A stretch of DNA of 64,000 nt from an uncultured SAR116 cluster alpha proteobacterium (GTDB lineage Bacteria; Pseudomonadota; Alphaproteobacteria; Puniceispirillales; Marisalimonadaceae): assembly GCA_902543145.1 (NCBI GenBank), contig CACBXG010000001.1, positions 1 through 64,000 on the forward strand, read 5' to 3'. The position numbers and the translations under genes were made by a program. Below the pieces are notes generated by a model. It made no database searches, was not told where the DNA came from, and saw only the letters and a program-made list of their open reading frames with translations. Positions 33,786 through 43,130 of this stretch are shown here, in pieces (position 1 is the first letter of the stretch; each line of letters begins with the position of its first letter).

Positions 33786-34865
33786 ATGAGAATTTTATTT
33801 GTTCAGCCTTCCATTCCAATATACCGTTTGCCTTTTTTTATTAATCTTGCTTCTAACTTTGGATCATCTTTTAGTGTCTTATATAGTAAAGGTGATATGG
33901 GTGCACTTACACCACCTCATCAATATTCATGGTCAAAATGTATTGGAAAAGCAGTAAACATTGGATTTGGTTTTTTTTGGCAGAATAATCTTGTACGTTC
34001 AAAAGTTCAAAAAAACGACATCGTCATTATATCAGGTAATCCAAGATATATATCCTCAATAATATTTGTTATAAAAGTTAAACTTTTAGGTGGGAAAGTG
34101 ATCTGGTGGAGTCATTATAGGAGTTCTACTTCAAAGAAGTTGCGCATGAACTTACGCATAAAATTAATGAAAATTGCTAATGGCATAGTTTTTTATACTC
34201 AAAACGAGGTGAATGAATATTTATATAAAAGAAAGGAAAAAGAAAGTAGGCCTATTCTTGGTTTAAATAATGGGATTGATGTAAAACCCATAAAAGATTT
34301 TCGGAAAAAATATAATGCTAATTTAAGAGAGTTTGAAATATTATTTTTAGGAAGAACTTCAGAAAAATCAGATTTTAATATTTTACTAGATTCATTAAAT
34401 TATTTAGATCTAAAAGATGTTACTTTGAATGTCATAGGTAACGACGATAATTATTCTTTTAATAACGATAAAATTAATTTTACTAATAGATATAAAATAA
34501 ATTGGTATGGAAAATTGATTGATGAACAAGAAATTTCAAAAGTGGCTAATCGATGCCGTTTATTTGTTTATCCTGGAGCAGTAGGCTTATCTCTAATACA
34601 CGCGATGGCCTATGGTTTGCCTTGTCTTGTTCATTCAGATCTTATGAAGCATATGCCAGAAATTGCGGCATTTAAAATAGGTATAACTGGATCAACTTTT
34701 AAGCAAAATAACTCTAAAAGCTTAGCCAATATATTGTCTGAAATGATAACAAAAACAAAAGTTTTAAATGAAATGTCTAAAAATTGTTTAAATATAGTAG
34801 AAAATGAATTTAATACTGAAAGTATGGCTAAAAAATTTGTTAGTTTTATAAAAGAGCTAAAATAA
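33786..34865 (+). CDS. GT4-family glycosyltransferase
   Basis: 359 residues. The N-terminal half starts MRILFVQPSIPIYRLPFF, as do glycosyltransferases acting on lipid-linked oligosaccharides. The C-terminal domain has EILFLGRTSEKSDFNILLDS near residue 190 (in shorter form FLGRTSEKSDF), then VNGNDDN-like VIGNDDNYSF, and CRLFVYPGAVGLSLIHAMAY near 260, the donor-binding part. GLPCLVHSDL follows. The distal Glu of the EX7E motif is not clear: GLSLIHAMAYG has His where Glu is usual. 144 non-coding bases precede it, the longest gap in this operon. Donor and acceptor are unknown. Confidence 0.8.
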   Translation: MRILFVQPSIPIYRLPFFINLASNFGSSFSVLYSKGDMGALTPPHQYSWSKCIGKAVNIGFGFFWQNNLVRSKVQKNDIVIISGNPRYISSIIFVIKVKLLGGKVIWWSHYRSSTSKKLRMNLRIKLMKIANGIVFYTQNEVNEYLYKRKEKESRPILGLNNGIDVKPIKDFRKKYNANLREFEILFLGRTSEKSDFNILLDSLNYLDLKDVTLNVIGNDDNYSFNNDKINFTNRYKINWYGKLIDEQEISKVANRCRLFVYPGAVGLSLIHAMAYGLPCLVHSDLMKHMPEIAAFKIGITGSTFKQNNSKSLANILSEMITKTKVLNEMSKNCLNIVENEFNTESMAKKFVSFIKELK

Positions 34866-34867
34866 AG

Positions 34868-35992
34868 ATGCACATAATACACACAGTTTCTTCTAATGAA
34901 ATATTATCTTCGGGTGTAACATATTGCGTGAATGAGCTTGCTTATGGTTTGCATAAAGCAGGCGATAAAGTAGAAATTCTCTCTTTAGGGTCGGGAACTT
35001 TTTCCATGAATGATGATAAATTTGATTATAAATTTAAGAAAGATTTTTCTTATGTACCTTTTATAAATAAAGTTGGTGTTTCTTCAACTATGAAGAAATA
35101 CATTACATCTAGCAGTTCAGACATTTTACACACTCATGGTTTATGGATGTTTCCAAACATTTATAGAAACTCTAATGCAAAATTTGTAATTTCACCACAC
35201 GGAATGCTTGGAGAGGCTGCATTAAAATTTTCAGCAAAGCAAAAGAGAATTTTTGATTATTTATTTCAAAGATCAGCCTTCCGAGATGCAAAATTATTAT
35301 TTGCTACTGCAGAAAGCGAGTTTGAAGACATTAGAAATTATGGTTTAAAAATGCCAGTAGCTATAATCCCGAATGGTGTCAAAATTCCAAATATCAGAAA
35401 AAATAATGCTGACAAAAATAAAAAAACACTTGTTTCTCTAGGTCGTTTACACCCAATAAAAGGTTTATTTACTCTAATAAAAGCGTGGTCAAGTATCGAG
35501 TCTAAGTTCAATAATTGGGAACTTAAAATAGTAGGCCCAGACCAAGTAGGTCATAAGAAAGAATTACAAGTTTTAATTAAAAGGCTAAATCTTAAAAAAG
35601 TTTTTATTGAACCTCCTTTGTATGGATTGGATAAAGATTTATTTTTATCAAGATGTGATCTTTTTATTCTCCCATCAAAAAGTGAAAACTTTGGTTTGAC
35701 TGTCGCGGAGAGTCTTGCAGTAGAAGTGCCAGTCATAGCTACCAAAAATACACCATGGTCTGGATTAAATAAATATAAATGTGGTTTTTGGATTGAAGGT
35801 GGAGAAATATCTTTGGCAGAGACTTTGGAGCAAGCATTAAAACTTACTAATAAAGAGCTTAATGATATGGGTAAACGGGGGAAGAAATGGATGAAAAAAG
35901 ATTTTTCTTGGGAGTGTTCATGTAAAAAAACAAAAGAAGCATACAATTGGCTTACAAAGTTAGGAAAAAAACCAGATTTTATTTACACGTAA
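34868..35992 (+). CDS. GT4-family glycosyltransferase
   Basis: 374 residues with the GT-B fold. The N-terminal domain has SDILHTHGLWMFPNIY and FVISPHGMLGEAAL. The C-terminal domain has LVSLGRLHPIKGLFTLIKAW near residue 180, LKIVGPDQVGHKKEL, and LFILPSKSENFGLTVAESLA near 270, which has the complete ExFGLxxxE donor-binding motif. VPVIATKNTPW follows. Enzymes with the HGLW and SPHGML boxes are common in colanic-acid-like and fucose-containing clusters. It begins two bases after the preceding GT4 gene, so both belong to one transcript. The 221 bases downstream hold only a 34-codon frame of doubtful meaning. Confidence 0.85.
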   Translation: MHIIHTVSSNEILSSGVTYCVNELAYGLHKAGDKVEILSLGSGTFSMNDDKFDYKFKKDFSYVPFINKVGVSSTMKKYITSSSSDILHTHGLWMFPNIYRNSNAKFVISPHGMLGEAALKFSAKQKRIFDYLFQRSAFRDAKLLFATAESEFEDIRNYGLKMPVAIIPNGVKIPNIRKNNADKNKKTLVSLGRLHPIKGLFTLIKAWSSIESKFNNWELKIVGPDQVGHKKELQVLIKRLNLKKVFIEPPLYGLDKDLFLSRCDLFILPSKSENFGLTVAESLAVEVPVIATKNTPWSGLNKYKCGFWIEGGEISLAETLEQALKLTNKELNDMGKRGKKWMKKDFSWECSCKKTKEAYNWLTKLGKKPDFIYT

Positions 35993-36213
35993 CAAAAAAA
36001 GAAAGTTTGCTAATGACTAACTTAGCAGTAACTGTAAATGTAAGAGATGATTTTACAATAATACAAGAATTTGCTTTTAAATGTAGAAATTTTCTTAAGA
36101 GTTTCGCAGATTTCTAATCTTTAAGAGATTTTAATGCATTTTACAATAATTACATGTATATCTACTAAGACTTACAAATTATAAGATAAAATATAGAATG
36201 AGTTTAATCAAAA

Positions 36214-36735
36214 ATGATTAGCAAATTTAGAAGAGCATTATTTATGGTAAGTTGGTTTTTCTTAGCTAGATGGAATCCAAGAGGAACGTTGTTTCAATGG
36301 AGAAGTTTTTTATTAAAGTTATTTGGAGCAAAGATTGAGGGTACAGTTTATGTTTACCCATCAGTTAATATATGGGATGCAAAAAATCTTACGATGTATA
36401 ACGGAGCAACTCTTGATGAAACTGTTCTAATTTATAATGTTGCACAAGTAACTTTAGGAGAACGTGCAATAATTAGTCAAAATGCTAAACTTTGTACTGC
36501 AACCCACGATTATAATCTAGATACTTTTAATCTAATCAAAAAGCCAATATTTATAAATAATGACGCGTGGGTGTGCATGGATGCTTTTGTAGCTCCAGGA
36601 ATAAAGATTGGATCTTTTGGGGTCGCTCTTGCCCGTTCAGTCGTACTAGAGGACATTCCAAGTTATGCAGTTTATATTGGGAATCCTGCCAAATTTAAAA
36701 AAATGCGTAAGAAAATAAAAAGGCAATACAAATGA
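36214..36735 (+). CDS. WcaF-like hexapeptide acetyltransferase
   Basis: 173 residues. After the N-terminal SWFFLARWNPRGTLFQWRSF, the left-handed beta-helix has NLTMYNGATLDETVLIYN and ATHDYNL with the catalytic His. WVCMDAFVAPGIKIGSFG follows, and the domain ends AVYIGNPAKFKKMRK. This is the pattern of the colanic-acid-type WcaF/WcaB acetyltransferases, which O-acetylate a sugar (fucose in colanic acid) with acetyl-CoA. The fucose genes of this operon make fucose a plausible acceptor. It overlaps the next gene by four bases. Confidence 0.82.
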   Translation: MISKFRRALFMVSWFFLARWNPRGTLFQWRSFLLKLFGAKIEGTVYVYPSVNIWDAKNLTMYNGATLDETVLIYNVAQVTLGERAIISQNAKLCTATHDYNLDTFNLIKKPIFINNDAWVCMDAFVAPGIKIGSFGVALARSVVLEDIPSYAVYIGNPAKFKKMRKKIKRQYK

Positions 36736-38090
36736 ACACTGATTATGATTTTATAATAATTGGATCAGGTGTCCTTGGTTGTTTAGCATATGATTATGTT
36801 GTTTCACATAATAACAATGCGTTATTGATATCTGAGGGTAATTTAACTAATCATGACAAAAATATTATACAAACAGGTCCTCAGCATTATTCAGGTGTTC
36901 TTCATGGAAGAAAAAAAGGTCTAGGTGGTACCTCACAATTATGGGGAGGTGCTATGAACACCAATTTTGAAAAAAAATTTATCAAACAATGTGAAACAAA
37001 ACACATAAACTTTGAAGTTGAGAGAAAAAGAGTTTTAGACTTTTTTGGAATTAGAGATATTAAGCTAAAACCAAAGAAAAAAATTTATAGCTCGAAAAAA
37101 TATACGATTTATGAAGAGGAAATATTATGGCCTAGTTTTTCAAAACGTAATGTTTTTAAAAATCTGAAAAAAAAATATCGAAATTTTATCAATTTAAAAA
37201 TTGGTATTTATAAAAAAGTTAAAAAAGAAGGAGATATTTTTAATGTATTTGTAAGTACTGACCTTAATAAACATGAAGTTTTTACATGTAAAAAAGTAAT
37301 TTTCTGTATGGGCTTTATTGATAATATAAATGAAAATCTAAATGAAAATGAAAGTGTTAAATTTAAAGAACACTTAAGTTCACCCATTGGAATAATAGGT
37401 AATACTGAAAATCTTCCTATAAGTTCATCATTATCATTTAAATTAAATCACTTTAACACAAAGCGTTACGAAATTTTTGATAACTATCATAGTAGAAGTA
37501 TTGGTTTTATTCACTTATCTAATATTAAGAGTGACTTTTTAATAAAATTTAGAGAATTACTAATATGTCTTCAATCTTTTAAAGCACCTGCATTAAAACT
37601 AATTTATGAAATTATAACATTGTCTTATCAAATATTTCCAATTCTTAAAAATTTGATAATAAACAATGGAGATATATCAAATAAAAAAAATCAATCATAT
37701 ATCCATCTTGTACTAGACAAAGCAGAATTTGCTAATATAAGAAAGTCGAACAATGTAACTAAAATAGATTGGTCTATTACTAAAGCAGATATTAAACTTT
37801 TTAAAAATTTAAAAAGAGAAATCAATAAAATAATCAAGACAATTATTGATCAATCATCCTCACCACAAACTTCATACAAAACCTTTAGATCTGTGAGGCC
37901 TAAAGAAATTTACCACCCATTTTCGGGTCTTAGTGAAGTAAAATGGGAAGATTCAGAGTATATATGGTCAGGTACACACACCTTAAAACATTTAGGCTCC
38001 CTAAGTCCAACTTTGGCTTCGCATTTCCTTAAAATAAAGGAATATGAAAATGCAAGAAAAAATATGTGCGATTATACTAACCAAAAATGA
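36732..38090 (+). CDS. GMC-like FAD-dependent oxidoreductase of a polysaccharide cluster
   Basis: 452 residues. DYDFIIIGSGVLGCLAYDYV at the N-terminus (residues 4-23) is an FAD Rossmann motif, and GRKKGLGGTSQLWGGAMN near residue 60 is the second FAD-binding box of GMC-type oxidoreductases. The C-terminal SGTHTLKHLGSLSP near 420 lies where the conserved His-containing end of the family is found. Relatives in O-antigen clusters are thought to oxidise a hydroxyl of a sugar or a polyol, but no substrate is proven. The gene overlaps its upstream neighbour by four bases and the downstream GT2 gene by 47 bases in another frame, an unusually long overlap. Confidence 0.65.
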   Translation: MNTDYDFIIIGSGVLGCLAYDYVVSHNNNALLISEGNLTNHDKNIIQTGPQHYSGVLHGRKKGLGGTSQLWGGAMNTNFEKKFIKQCETKHINFEVERKRVLDFFGIRDIKLKPKKKIYSSKKYTIYEEEILWPSFSKRNVFKNLKKKYRNFINLKIGIYKKVKKEGDIFNVFVSTDLNKHEVFTCKKVIFCMGFIDNINENLNENESVKFKEHLSSPIGIIGNTENLPISSSLSFKLNHFNTKRYEIFDNYHSRSIGFIHLSNIKSDFLIKFRELLICLQSFKAPALKLIYEIITLSYQIFPILKNLIINNGDISNKKNQSYIHLVLDKAEFANIRKSNNVTKIDWSITKADIKLFKNLKREINKIIKTIIDQSSSPQTSYKTFRSVRPKEIYHPFSGLSEVKWEDSEYIWSGTHTLKHLGSLSPTLASHFLKIKEYENARKNMCDYTNQK

Positions 38091-38952
38091 AGAAATTCAT
38101 TTAGGTCGCGTTTTAAAACAAATTTCAAAATTAATAGATCACATACTAATTGTAGATTCTGGTTCTATAGACAACACCGTTGAAATAGCGAAAAGTTACA
38201 ATTGCGAGATAATATCAAAAAAGTGGAAAAACTATGCCACTCAATTTAATTACGCAGTTGAATACGTGAAAACAAAGTATAATTGGATATTAAGAATTGA
38301 TGCTGATGAGTATTTTGAAAATCTTGAAGAAATAGTTACAGTTTTGAATAAAATTTATAGTAGTGAATATTCTAATATTAACGGAATATCGTTAAATAGA
38401 ACCATTGAATTTTTGGGCCATTCTATGAAATATGGTGGAATTTTTCCGATTCAAGTAATTAGATTGTTTAGATCAAAGTATGGATTATGTGAAAATAGAT
38501 GGATGGATGAACATATCATAGTTGAGGGTAAAATTATTCATGAAAATGTTATGATTATAGACAATAATGAAATGGGTCTTGAATTCTGGCTTGAAAAGCA
38601 CATTGGATATGCAAAAAGAGAAGCAGTAGATATGTTGTTTATTGAATATGGTTTTACAAGTCAAAATAAATTTTTAAAGAATGGTATAGAAGCAAGAAAA
38701 AAGAGAATTTTAAAAGAAAATTTTTATAGCAAATTACCATTATTTATTCGTCCAATAATATATTTTGTTTACAGATATATTGTTCGTCTTGGTTTCTTAG
38801 ATGGTAAAATGGGATTTAATTACCATTTTTTTCATGCTTTATGGTACAGACTACTTGTAGATTTATTTATTTATAAGGTCAAATTAACTGATAATAAAAA
38901 CATAAGCGAATTAAAGGTTTCAATAAAAAAGGTACTAGATATTGATGCTTAA
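38044..38952 (+). CDS. GT2-family glycosyltransferase (WaaE-like)
   Basis: 302 residues. ICAIILTKNEEIHLGRVLKQ at the N-terminus, ILIVDSGSIDNTVEIAK with the nucleotide-binding Asp, and WILRIDADEYFENL near residue 85 with the DxD are clear. NRTIEFLGHSMKYGG and VIRLFRSKYGLCENRW-like residues, then KHIGYAKREAVDM, are typical of the WaaE/KdtX-type GT2 group. The ATG is preceded by AAAGGAA, inside the end of the oxidoreductase gene, so the 47-base overlap seems genuine. It adds a sugar in the cytoplasm; the specificity is unknown. Confidence 0.83.
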   Translation: MKMQEKICAIILTKNEEIHLGRVLKQISKLIDHILIVDSGSIDNTVEIAKSYNCEIISKKWKNYATQFNYAVEYVKTKYNWILRIDADEYFENLEEIVTVLNKIYSSEYSNINGISLNRTIEFLGHSMKYGGIFPIQVIRLFRSKYGLCENRWMDEHIIVEGKIIHENVMIIDNNEMGLEFWLEKHIGYAKREAVDMLFIEYGFTSQNKFLKNGIEARKKRILKENFYSKLPLFIRPIIYFVYRYIVRLGFLDGKMGFNYHFFHALWYRLLVDLFIYKVKLTDNKNISELKVSIKKVLDIDA

Positions 38953-39688
38953 TCTTAGCCTTTTAATTTGTACTAAAAATTCAGCAAAAAGCATTTTTAC
39001 TTGTTTAAATAGTGCTTTACCGATTTTAAATGCTGGCGCAGAGTTAATTTTAGTTGATGGCCGTAGCAATGACAATACGATAAAAATAATTTTACAGTTC
39101 ATAAAGAACAATAATATTGTTTATTATAAAATTATTACCCAGATGAAAAATGGTCTATATGAAGCATTTAATTTAGCAATTATAAACTCAGAAAGAAAAA
39201 AAATTCTTTTCTTACATAGTGATGATTTATTACAAAATACTCAAACACTAATAACAGATGTCTACAATTCGGCATCAGATGTTATTTTTTACGGTGTAGA
39301 AATAGAAGGCACCTACTTAAGTCGAAAATGGCATATTAAAAATCTAAGTTCGATCAATGTCAGTTCGATGATTATTCCTCCACATGCGGGAATTTTAGTT
39401 TCTAGAAACGTATATTGTAAAATAGGTAAATTTAATACTAATTATAAAATTGCAGGGGATTTTGAATGGATGTTACGCCTTCTCCTTTCTAGTAATATAT
39501 CTTTTAGTTTCTCAAATGAAAGTACATACATTATGAAATCAGGAGGAGTAAGTAATTCAGGTTTTTTATCTGAAATAAAAAAATATTTAGAAGACGTGAC
39601 TGTATTAAAATCACTCGGCTTTAAATTTCCAGTTTTATTAGTGTTTAAAAAAAAATTAAACAAACTTTTCCAATTTAGGAAAATATAA
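38945..39688 (+). CDS. GT2-family glycosyltransferase (WcaE/WcaA-like)
   Basis: 247 residues. LSLLICTKNSAKSIFTCLNS at the N-terminus, LILVDGRSNDNT with the nucleotide-binding Asp, QMKNGLYEAFNLAII near residue 75 (the KGxYDAxN-like box of the WcaE group), and ILFLHSDDLL near 95 with the metal-binding Asp pair are seen. AGDFEWMLRLLLS near 175 holds the ED-type catalytic Asp-Phe-Glu. The ATG at 38945 is chosen over the TTG one codon before. It overlaps the upstream GT2 gene by eight bases. WcaE is a colanic acid fucosyl- or galactosyltransferase, so a fucose-related step is possible but unproven. Confidence 0.82.
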   Translation: MLNLSLLICTKNSAKSIFTCLNSALPILNAGAELILVDGRSNDNTIKIILQFIKNNNIVYYKIITQMKNGLYEAFNLAIINSERKKILFLHSDDLLQNTQTLITDVYNSASDVIFYGVEIEGTYLSRKWHIKNLSSINVSSMIIPPHAGILVSRNVYCKIGKFNTNYKIAGDFEWMLRLLLSSNISFSFSNESTYIMKSGGVSNSGFLSEIKKYLEDVTVLKSLGFKFPVLLVFKKKLNKLFQFRKI

Positions 39689-39689
39689 A

Positions 39690-40283
39690 ATGTATCACTT
39701 TTTAAATTCAAAATTATTTATTTTCCCAAGAAAGTTTGGACGTATTTTAGGAATAAATAAGTTCATAGATTCTTTATTAGAGGTAGGTGGTTATCAGGAA
39801 AGATTTAATAAAAAAATAATCAATTTATTGAAAAAAAATCATATTTTTTGGAATGAACCTCACCCAATATTATCAGCCAACCTAAAAAGCTTAAATTTTG
39901 AAAATTTTAAGGTAATTAATACAGCACTTAGTGATACTGTAGGTAAAGTGGAATTTATTTATGGTTCTGATCCTCAACAAACTACTGGAAGAGTAGGTGT
40001 TAAAAATGCAACTAGTTCCTACAAAAATTTAATGAAAGTAGTTGATATACAATACGCACTAAAAACTCTAAATTTAAAAAATCCACATGTTATAAAAATT
40101 GATGTTGAAGGTCATGAATATGAAGTTTTGAGCTCGATCTTGTCAAACATAAAAAAATTAATAAATTTGTGTGTAATTTTTGTTGAAATACATATGACTA
40201 TTTTAGACAAAAGAGTTTTAATAATTGAAATGAACAAATTAATAGAAAAATTTCAAATTAAACAAAATTTTAAGTTAGTATGA
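39690..40283 (+). pseudogene. FkbM-type methyltransferase lacking the SAM-binding motif, probably decaying
   Basis: 197 residues in one open frame. The second half is clearly FkbM: ENFKVINTALSDTVGKVEF, NPHVIKIDVEGHEYEVL (the IKIDVEGxE hallmark) and FVEIHMTILDKR. The first motif of the family, a D-x-GAN-x-G loop that binds SAM, should stand between KKNHIFW and NEPHPILSANL near residue 50. It is absent there, as if some 25-30 codons had been cut out in frame. The C-terminus also stops early, after NFKLV. The protein is therefore probably inactive. It begins one base after the preceding GT2 gene and belongs to the same operon. The open frame may still be translated. Confidence 0.6.
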
Positions 40284-40316
40284 ATTGATGTGTCACATTT
40301 TAAGTTGGAAAGATAG

Positions 40317-41027
40317 ATGCGTTTAATATTTGGAACAAGCACTTTGCATTGGTTAAGTAATAAATCTCGTTACAATGTTATAAGTGCTGCACTTAATAAT
40401 GGTTTTTCACAATTTGACACATCAGGAGTGTATGGGCTTGGTGCTACAAATAAATATCTTGGAAGTTTAGGTTTACCAAAAAATATACGCTATTCTGCTA
40501 AATTAGGTTTAAAAACTAGTAAAACAATAGGTTTTTCAAGAATAGAGATTTTTACAAGGAAACTATTTTTTCCAAAAAATTCAAAAATTGTGGAAGACAA
40601 TTGTTATTCTAACTGGCAACAGCAGTTTGAAACACAAATGTCAGATTTAGGTATTTCTAAAGTTCAAAGACTATTATTACATGAAAGATTTATTGATATA
40701 GAATTATGGCAATTATTTCAAAAATTTATTAATGAATACAGTAACCATTATGATGAATATGGGGTCTCGGCAAGTTGGTTAACACTTCGTCCAATAATAA
40801 ATAATATTTATAATGAAAATTTATTAATACAAACAACACCAGATGTTGTTTATGATAAAAATCTAAAAATTCTAAAAAATATAACACTTTATGGAATTTC
40901 AAATATATGCCATGAAAATAAAAATTTTTTGTATGAAAAGAAAAATATAAATGGAGTTATTTATTTTTCTTCAAAAGTATCAAGAATAAAGGACTTCTCC
41001 AGCAGTAATAATTTTAACAGGAAATAA
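40317..41027 (+). CDS. Aldo/keto reductase-like protein, short
   Basis: 236 residues. GFSQFDTSGVYGLGATNKYL near residue 28 has the catalytic Asp and Tyr of aldo/keto reductases. RYSAKLGLK near 60 supplies the Lys, and VQRLLLHERF near 120 the His. The usual length is about 300 residues; the C-terminal part with the NADPH-binding loop is reduced (LYGISNICHENKNFL and VIYFSSKV correspond to it). AKR proteins in O-antigen clusters are often of unknown role and may reduce a keto-sugar. It lies four bases before gmd, so it belongs to the GDP-fucose operon. Confidence 0.65.
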   Translation: MRLIFGTSTLHWLSNKSRYNVISAALNNGFSQFDTSGVYGLGATNKYLGSLGLPKNIRYSAKLGLKTSKTIGFSRIEIFTRKLFFPKNSKIVEDNCYSNWQQQFETQMSDLGISKVQRLLLHERFIDIELWQLFQKFINEYSNHYDEYGVSASWLTLRPIINNIYNENLLIQTTPDVVYDKNLKILKNITLYGISNICHENKNFLYEKKNINGVIYFSSKVSRIKDFSSSNNFNRK

Positions 41028-41030
41028 GGT

Positions 41031-42149
41031 ATGAAAAAAGCATTAATTACCGGTATTACAGGTCAAGATGGCTCTTATTTAGCTGAATTTTTACTTAAGA
41101 AAGGATATGAAGTTCATGGTATTAAACGTCGTTCTTCATTATTCAATACGCACAGAATTGATCACATCTATCATGACCCGAATTACAGAAATATTCAATT
41201 TCAGCTTCATTACGGTGATTTGACAGACACTTCAAACCTAACACGTATTATTAGAGATATTCAGCCAGACGAAATATATAATTTAGGAGCTCAATCACAT
41301 GTGGCAGTTAGTTTTGAAAGTCCAGAATATACTGCAGATGTAGATGGAATAGGCACATTAAGAATTCTTGAAGCTATTCGTTTTTTAGGATTAGAGGAAA
41401 AAACAAAATTCTATCAAGCATCAACTTCTGAACTTTTTGGTATGGTTCAGGAGTCTCCTCAAAAAGAAACAACTCCATTTTATCCCAGATCACCTTACGC
41501 AGTTGCAAAATTATATGCCTATTGGATTTGTATTAATTATAGAGAAGCATATGGGGTTTATGCGTGCAATGGAATTTTATTTAATCACGAAAGTCCACGA
41601 AGAGGTGAAACCTTTGTGACACGAAAAATTACACGTGGTTTGGCAAATATTGCTCTTGGATTAGAAGAAAATATTAAGATAGGAAATATTAATTCTTTAC
41701 GTGATTGGGGACATGCAAAAGATTACGTTCAAATGCAGTGGTTAATGTTGCAACAAGACAAACCAAAAGATTACGTAATAGCAACAGGAAAACAACACTC
41801 TGTGCGTGAATTTATTGTTTGGGCTGCAAATGCTCTTGGTATCAATATCGAGTTTAGAGGTAGCGGAGTAGATGAAATAGGAATAGTTACCTCAGTTTCT
41901 GGTGACTTATGTCCATGCGTTGAAGTTGGAAAAGTGATTGTTCGAATTGACCCGCGTTATTTTCGACCTTCTGAAGTTGAAACATTGCTTGGGGATGCAT
42001 CTAAAGCAAAAAAAGAATTAGGTTGGAAATCTGAAATAACTGCGAAAGATTTGTGTAAAGAAATGATAGAAGAGGATTATAAAGCAGCTAGACGGATGTC
42101 ATTATTGAAGGAACATAATTTGCAATTACCTTTTTCAATTGAGGACTAG
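41031..42149 (+). CDS. gmd: GDP-mannose 4,6-dehydratase
   Basis: 372 residues, full length. [19 protein letters not shown] (residues 4-22) is the NADP-binding motif with the Gmd-specific [43 protein letters not shown], and [20 protein letters not shown] with [15 protein letters not shown] (catalytic Tyr-x3-Lys) are all present. [18 protein letters not shown] and [16 protein letters not shown] follow. It converts GDP-D-mannose to GDP-4-keto-6-deoxymannose, the first step of GDP-L-fucose synthesis, and is followed by fcl after nine bases. Confidence 0.97.
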   Translation: MKKALITGITGQDGSYLAEFLLKKGYEVHGIKRRSSLFNTHRIDHIYHDPNYRNIQFQLHYGDLTDTSNLTRIIRDIQPDEIYNLGAQSHVAVSFESPEYTADVDGIGTLRILEAIRFLGLEEKTKFYQASTSELFGMVQESPQKETTPFYPRSPYAVAKLYAYWICINYREAYGVYACNGILFNHESPRRGETFVTRKITRGLANIALGLEENIKIGNINSLRDWGHAKDYVQMQWLMLQQDKPKDYVIATGKQHSVREFIVWAANALGINIEFRGSGVDEIGIVTSVSGDLCPCVEVGKVIVRIDPRYFRPSEVETLLGDASKAKKELGWKSEITAKDLCKEMIEEDYKAARRMSLLKEHNLQLPFSIED

Positions 42150-42158
42150 GGGTTAGTA

Positions 42159-43130
42159 ATGAAAAAAATATTTCTTGCAGGACATAATGGTATGGTTGGA
42201 AGTGCAATTCACAGGTTACTTAAACAGAAAAAAGACATAAAAATAATAACAAAAAATCGTTCTGAATTAGATTTATGTAATCAACAAAATGTAAAAAAAT
42301 TTATGATGTCGGAACGACCTGATGAGGTCATTGTTGCAGCGGCAAAAGTAGGTGGCATATATGCAAATAATAAATATCCAGCTGATTTTATTTATGAAAA
42401 TTTGCAGATACAAATCAACCTTATACACATTTCCCATTTGCAAAATGTTCAAAAACTTTTATTTTTAGGTTCATCCTGTATTTATCCAAAACTTGCTGAT
42501 CAGCCCATGAAAGAAGATGTTTTGTTAACGGGTTCTCTTGAGCCTACAAACGAACCTTATGCAATCGCTAAGATTTCTGGAATTAAACTTTGTGAAAGTT
42601 ATAATCGCCAATATGGAAGAGACTATCGTTCGGTTATGCCGTCAAATTTATACGGACCTGGTGATAATTACCATCCAGAAAATAGTCATGTTGTTCCTGC
42701 ATTAATTGGAAGATTTCATGAAGCTAAAATAAAAGGATTAAAAGAAGTATTAGTGTGGGGAACTGGAAACCCAAAAAGAGAATTCTTGTACGTTGATGAT
42801 ATGGCGAAAGCCAGCATATTTGTTCACGAGTTAGATACAAATATTTATAACAAATGTATAAAAAAAATGGAATCGCATATCAATATTGGCACAGGAAAAG
42901 ATGTAACAATTAAAGAATTGGCAACTACAATAAAAGATGTAATAGGTTATGATGGTGATGTGGTTTTTGACACAAAAAAACCTGATGGAGTTCCAAGAAA
43001 ACTTCTTAACGTAGATTTGGTTAAAAAACTTGGTTGGGAAGCCAAGACTAGTTTACGAGAGGGACTAATTAAAAGTTACGATGATTTTTTACAAACGCAT
43101 CATGATTATAACATTGATGGTAAGTCATGA
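42159..43130 (+). CDS. fcl: GDP-L-fucose synthase
   Basis: 323 residues. [18 protein letters not shown] at the N-terminus is the NADP motif in the Fcl/WcaG form. [35 protein letters not shown] with the catalytic Ser, and [20 protein letters not shown] with Tyr-x3-Lys are characteristic, as is [20 protein letters not shown]. It performs the epimerase and reductase steps from GDP-4-keto-6-deoxymannose to GDP-L-fucose. The donor is probably used by the GT11-like enzyme at 31751. It overlaps galE by four bases. Confidence 0.96.
   Translation: MKKIFLAGHNGMVGSAIHRLLKQKKDIKIITKNRSELDLCNQQNVKKFMMSERPDEVIVAAAKVGGIYANNKYPADFIYENLQIQINLIHISHLQNVQKLLFLGSSCIYPKLADQPMKEDVLLTGSLEPTNEPYAIAKISGIKLCESYNRQYGRDYRSVMPSNLYGPGDNYHPENSHVVPALIGRFHEAKIKGLKEVLVWGTGNPKREFLYVDDMAKASIFVHELDTNIYNKCIKKMESHINIGTGKDVTIKELATTIKDVIGYDGDVVFDTKKPDGVPRKLLNVDLVKKLGWEAKTSLREGLIKSYDDFLQTHHDYNIDGKS

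Noticed and set aside
36013-36117. A 34-codon plus-strand frame (begins MTNLAVTVNVRDDF) between the GT4 and WcaF-like genes
   Set aside because: It has no good ribosome site, no homologous look and no second supporting feature. It may be a relic but cannot be told from chance.
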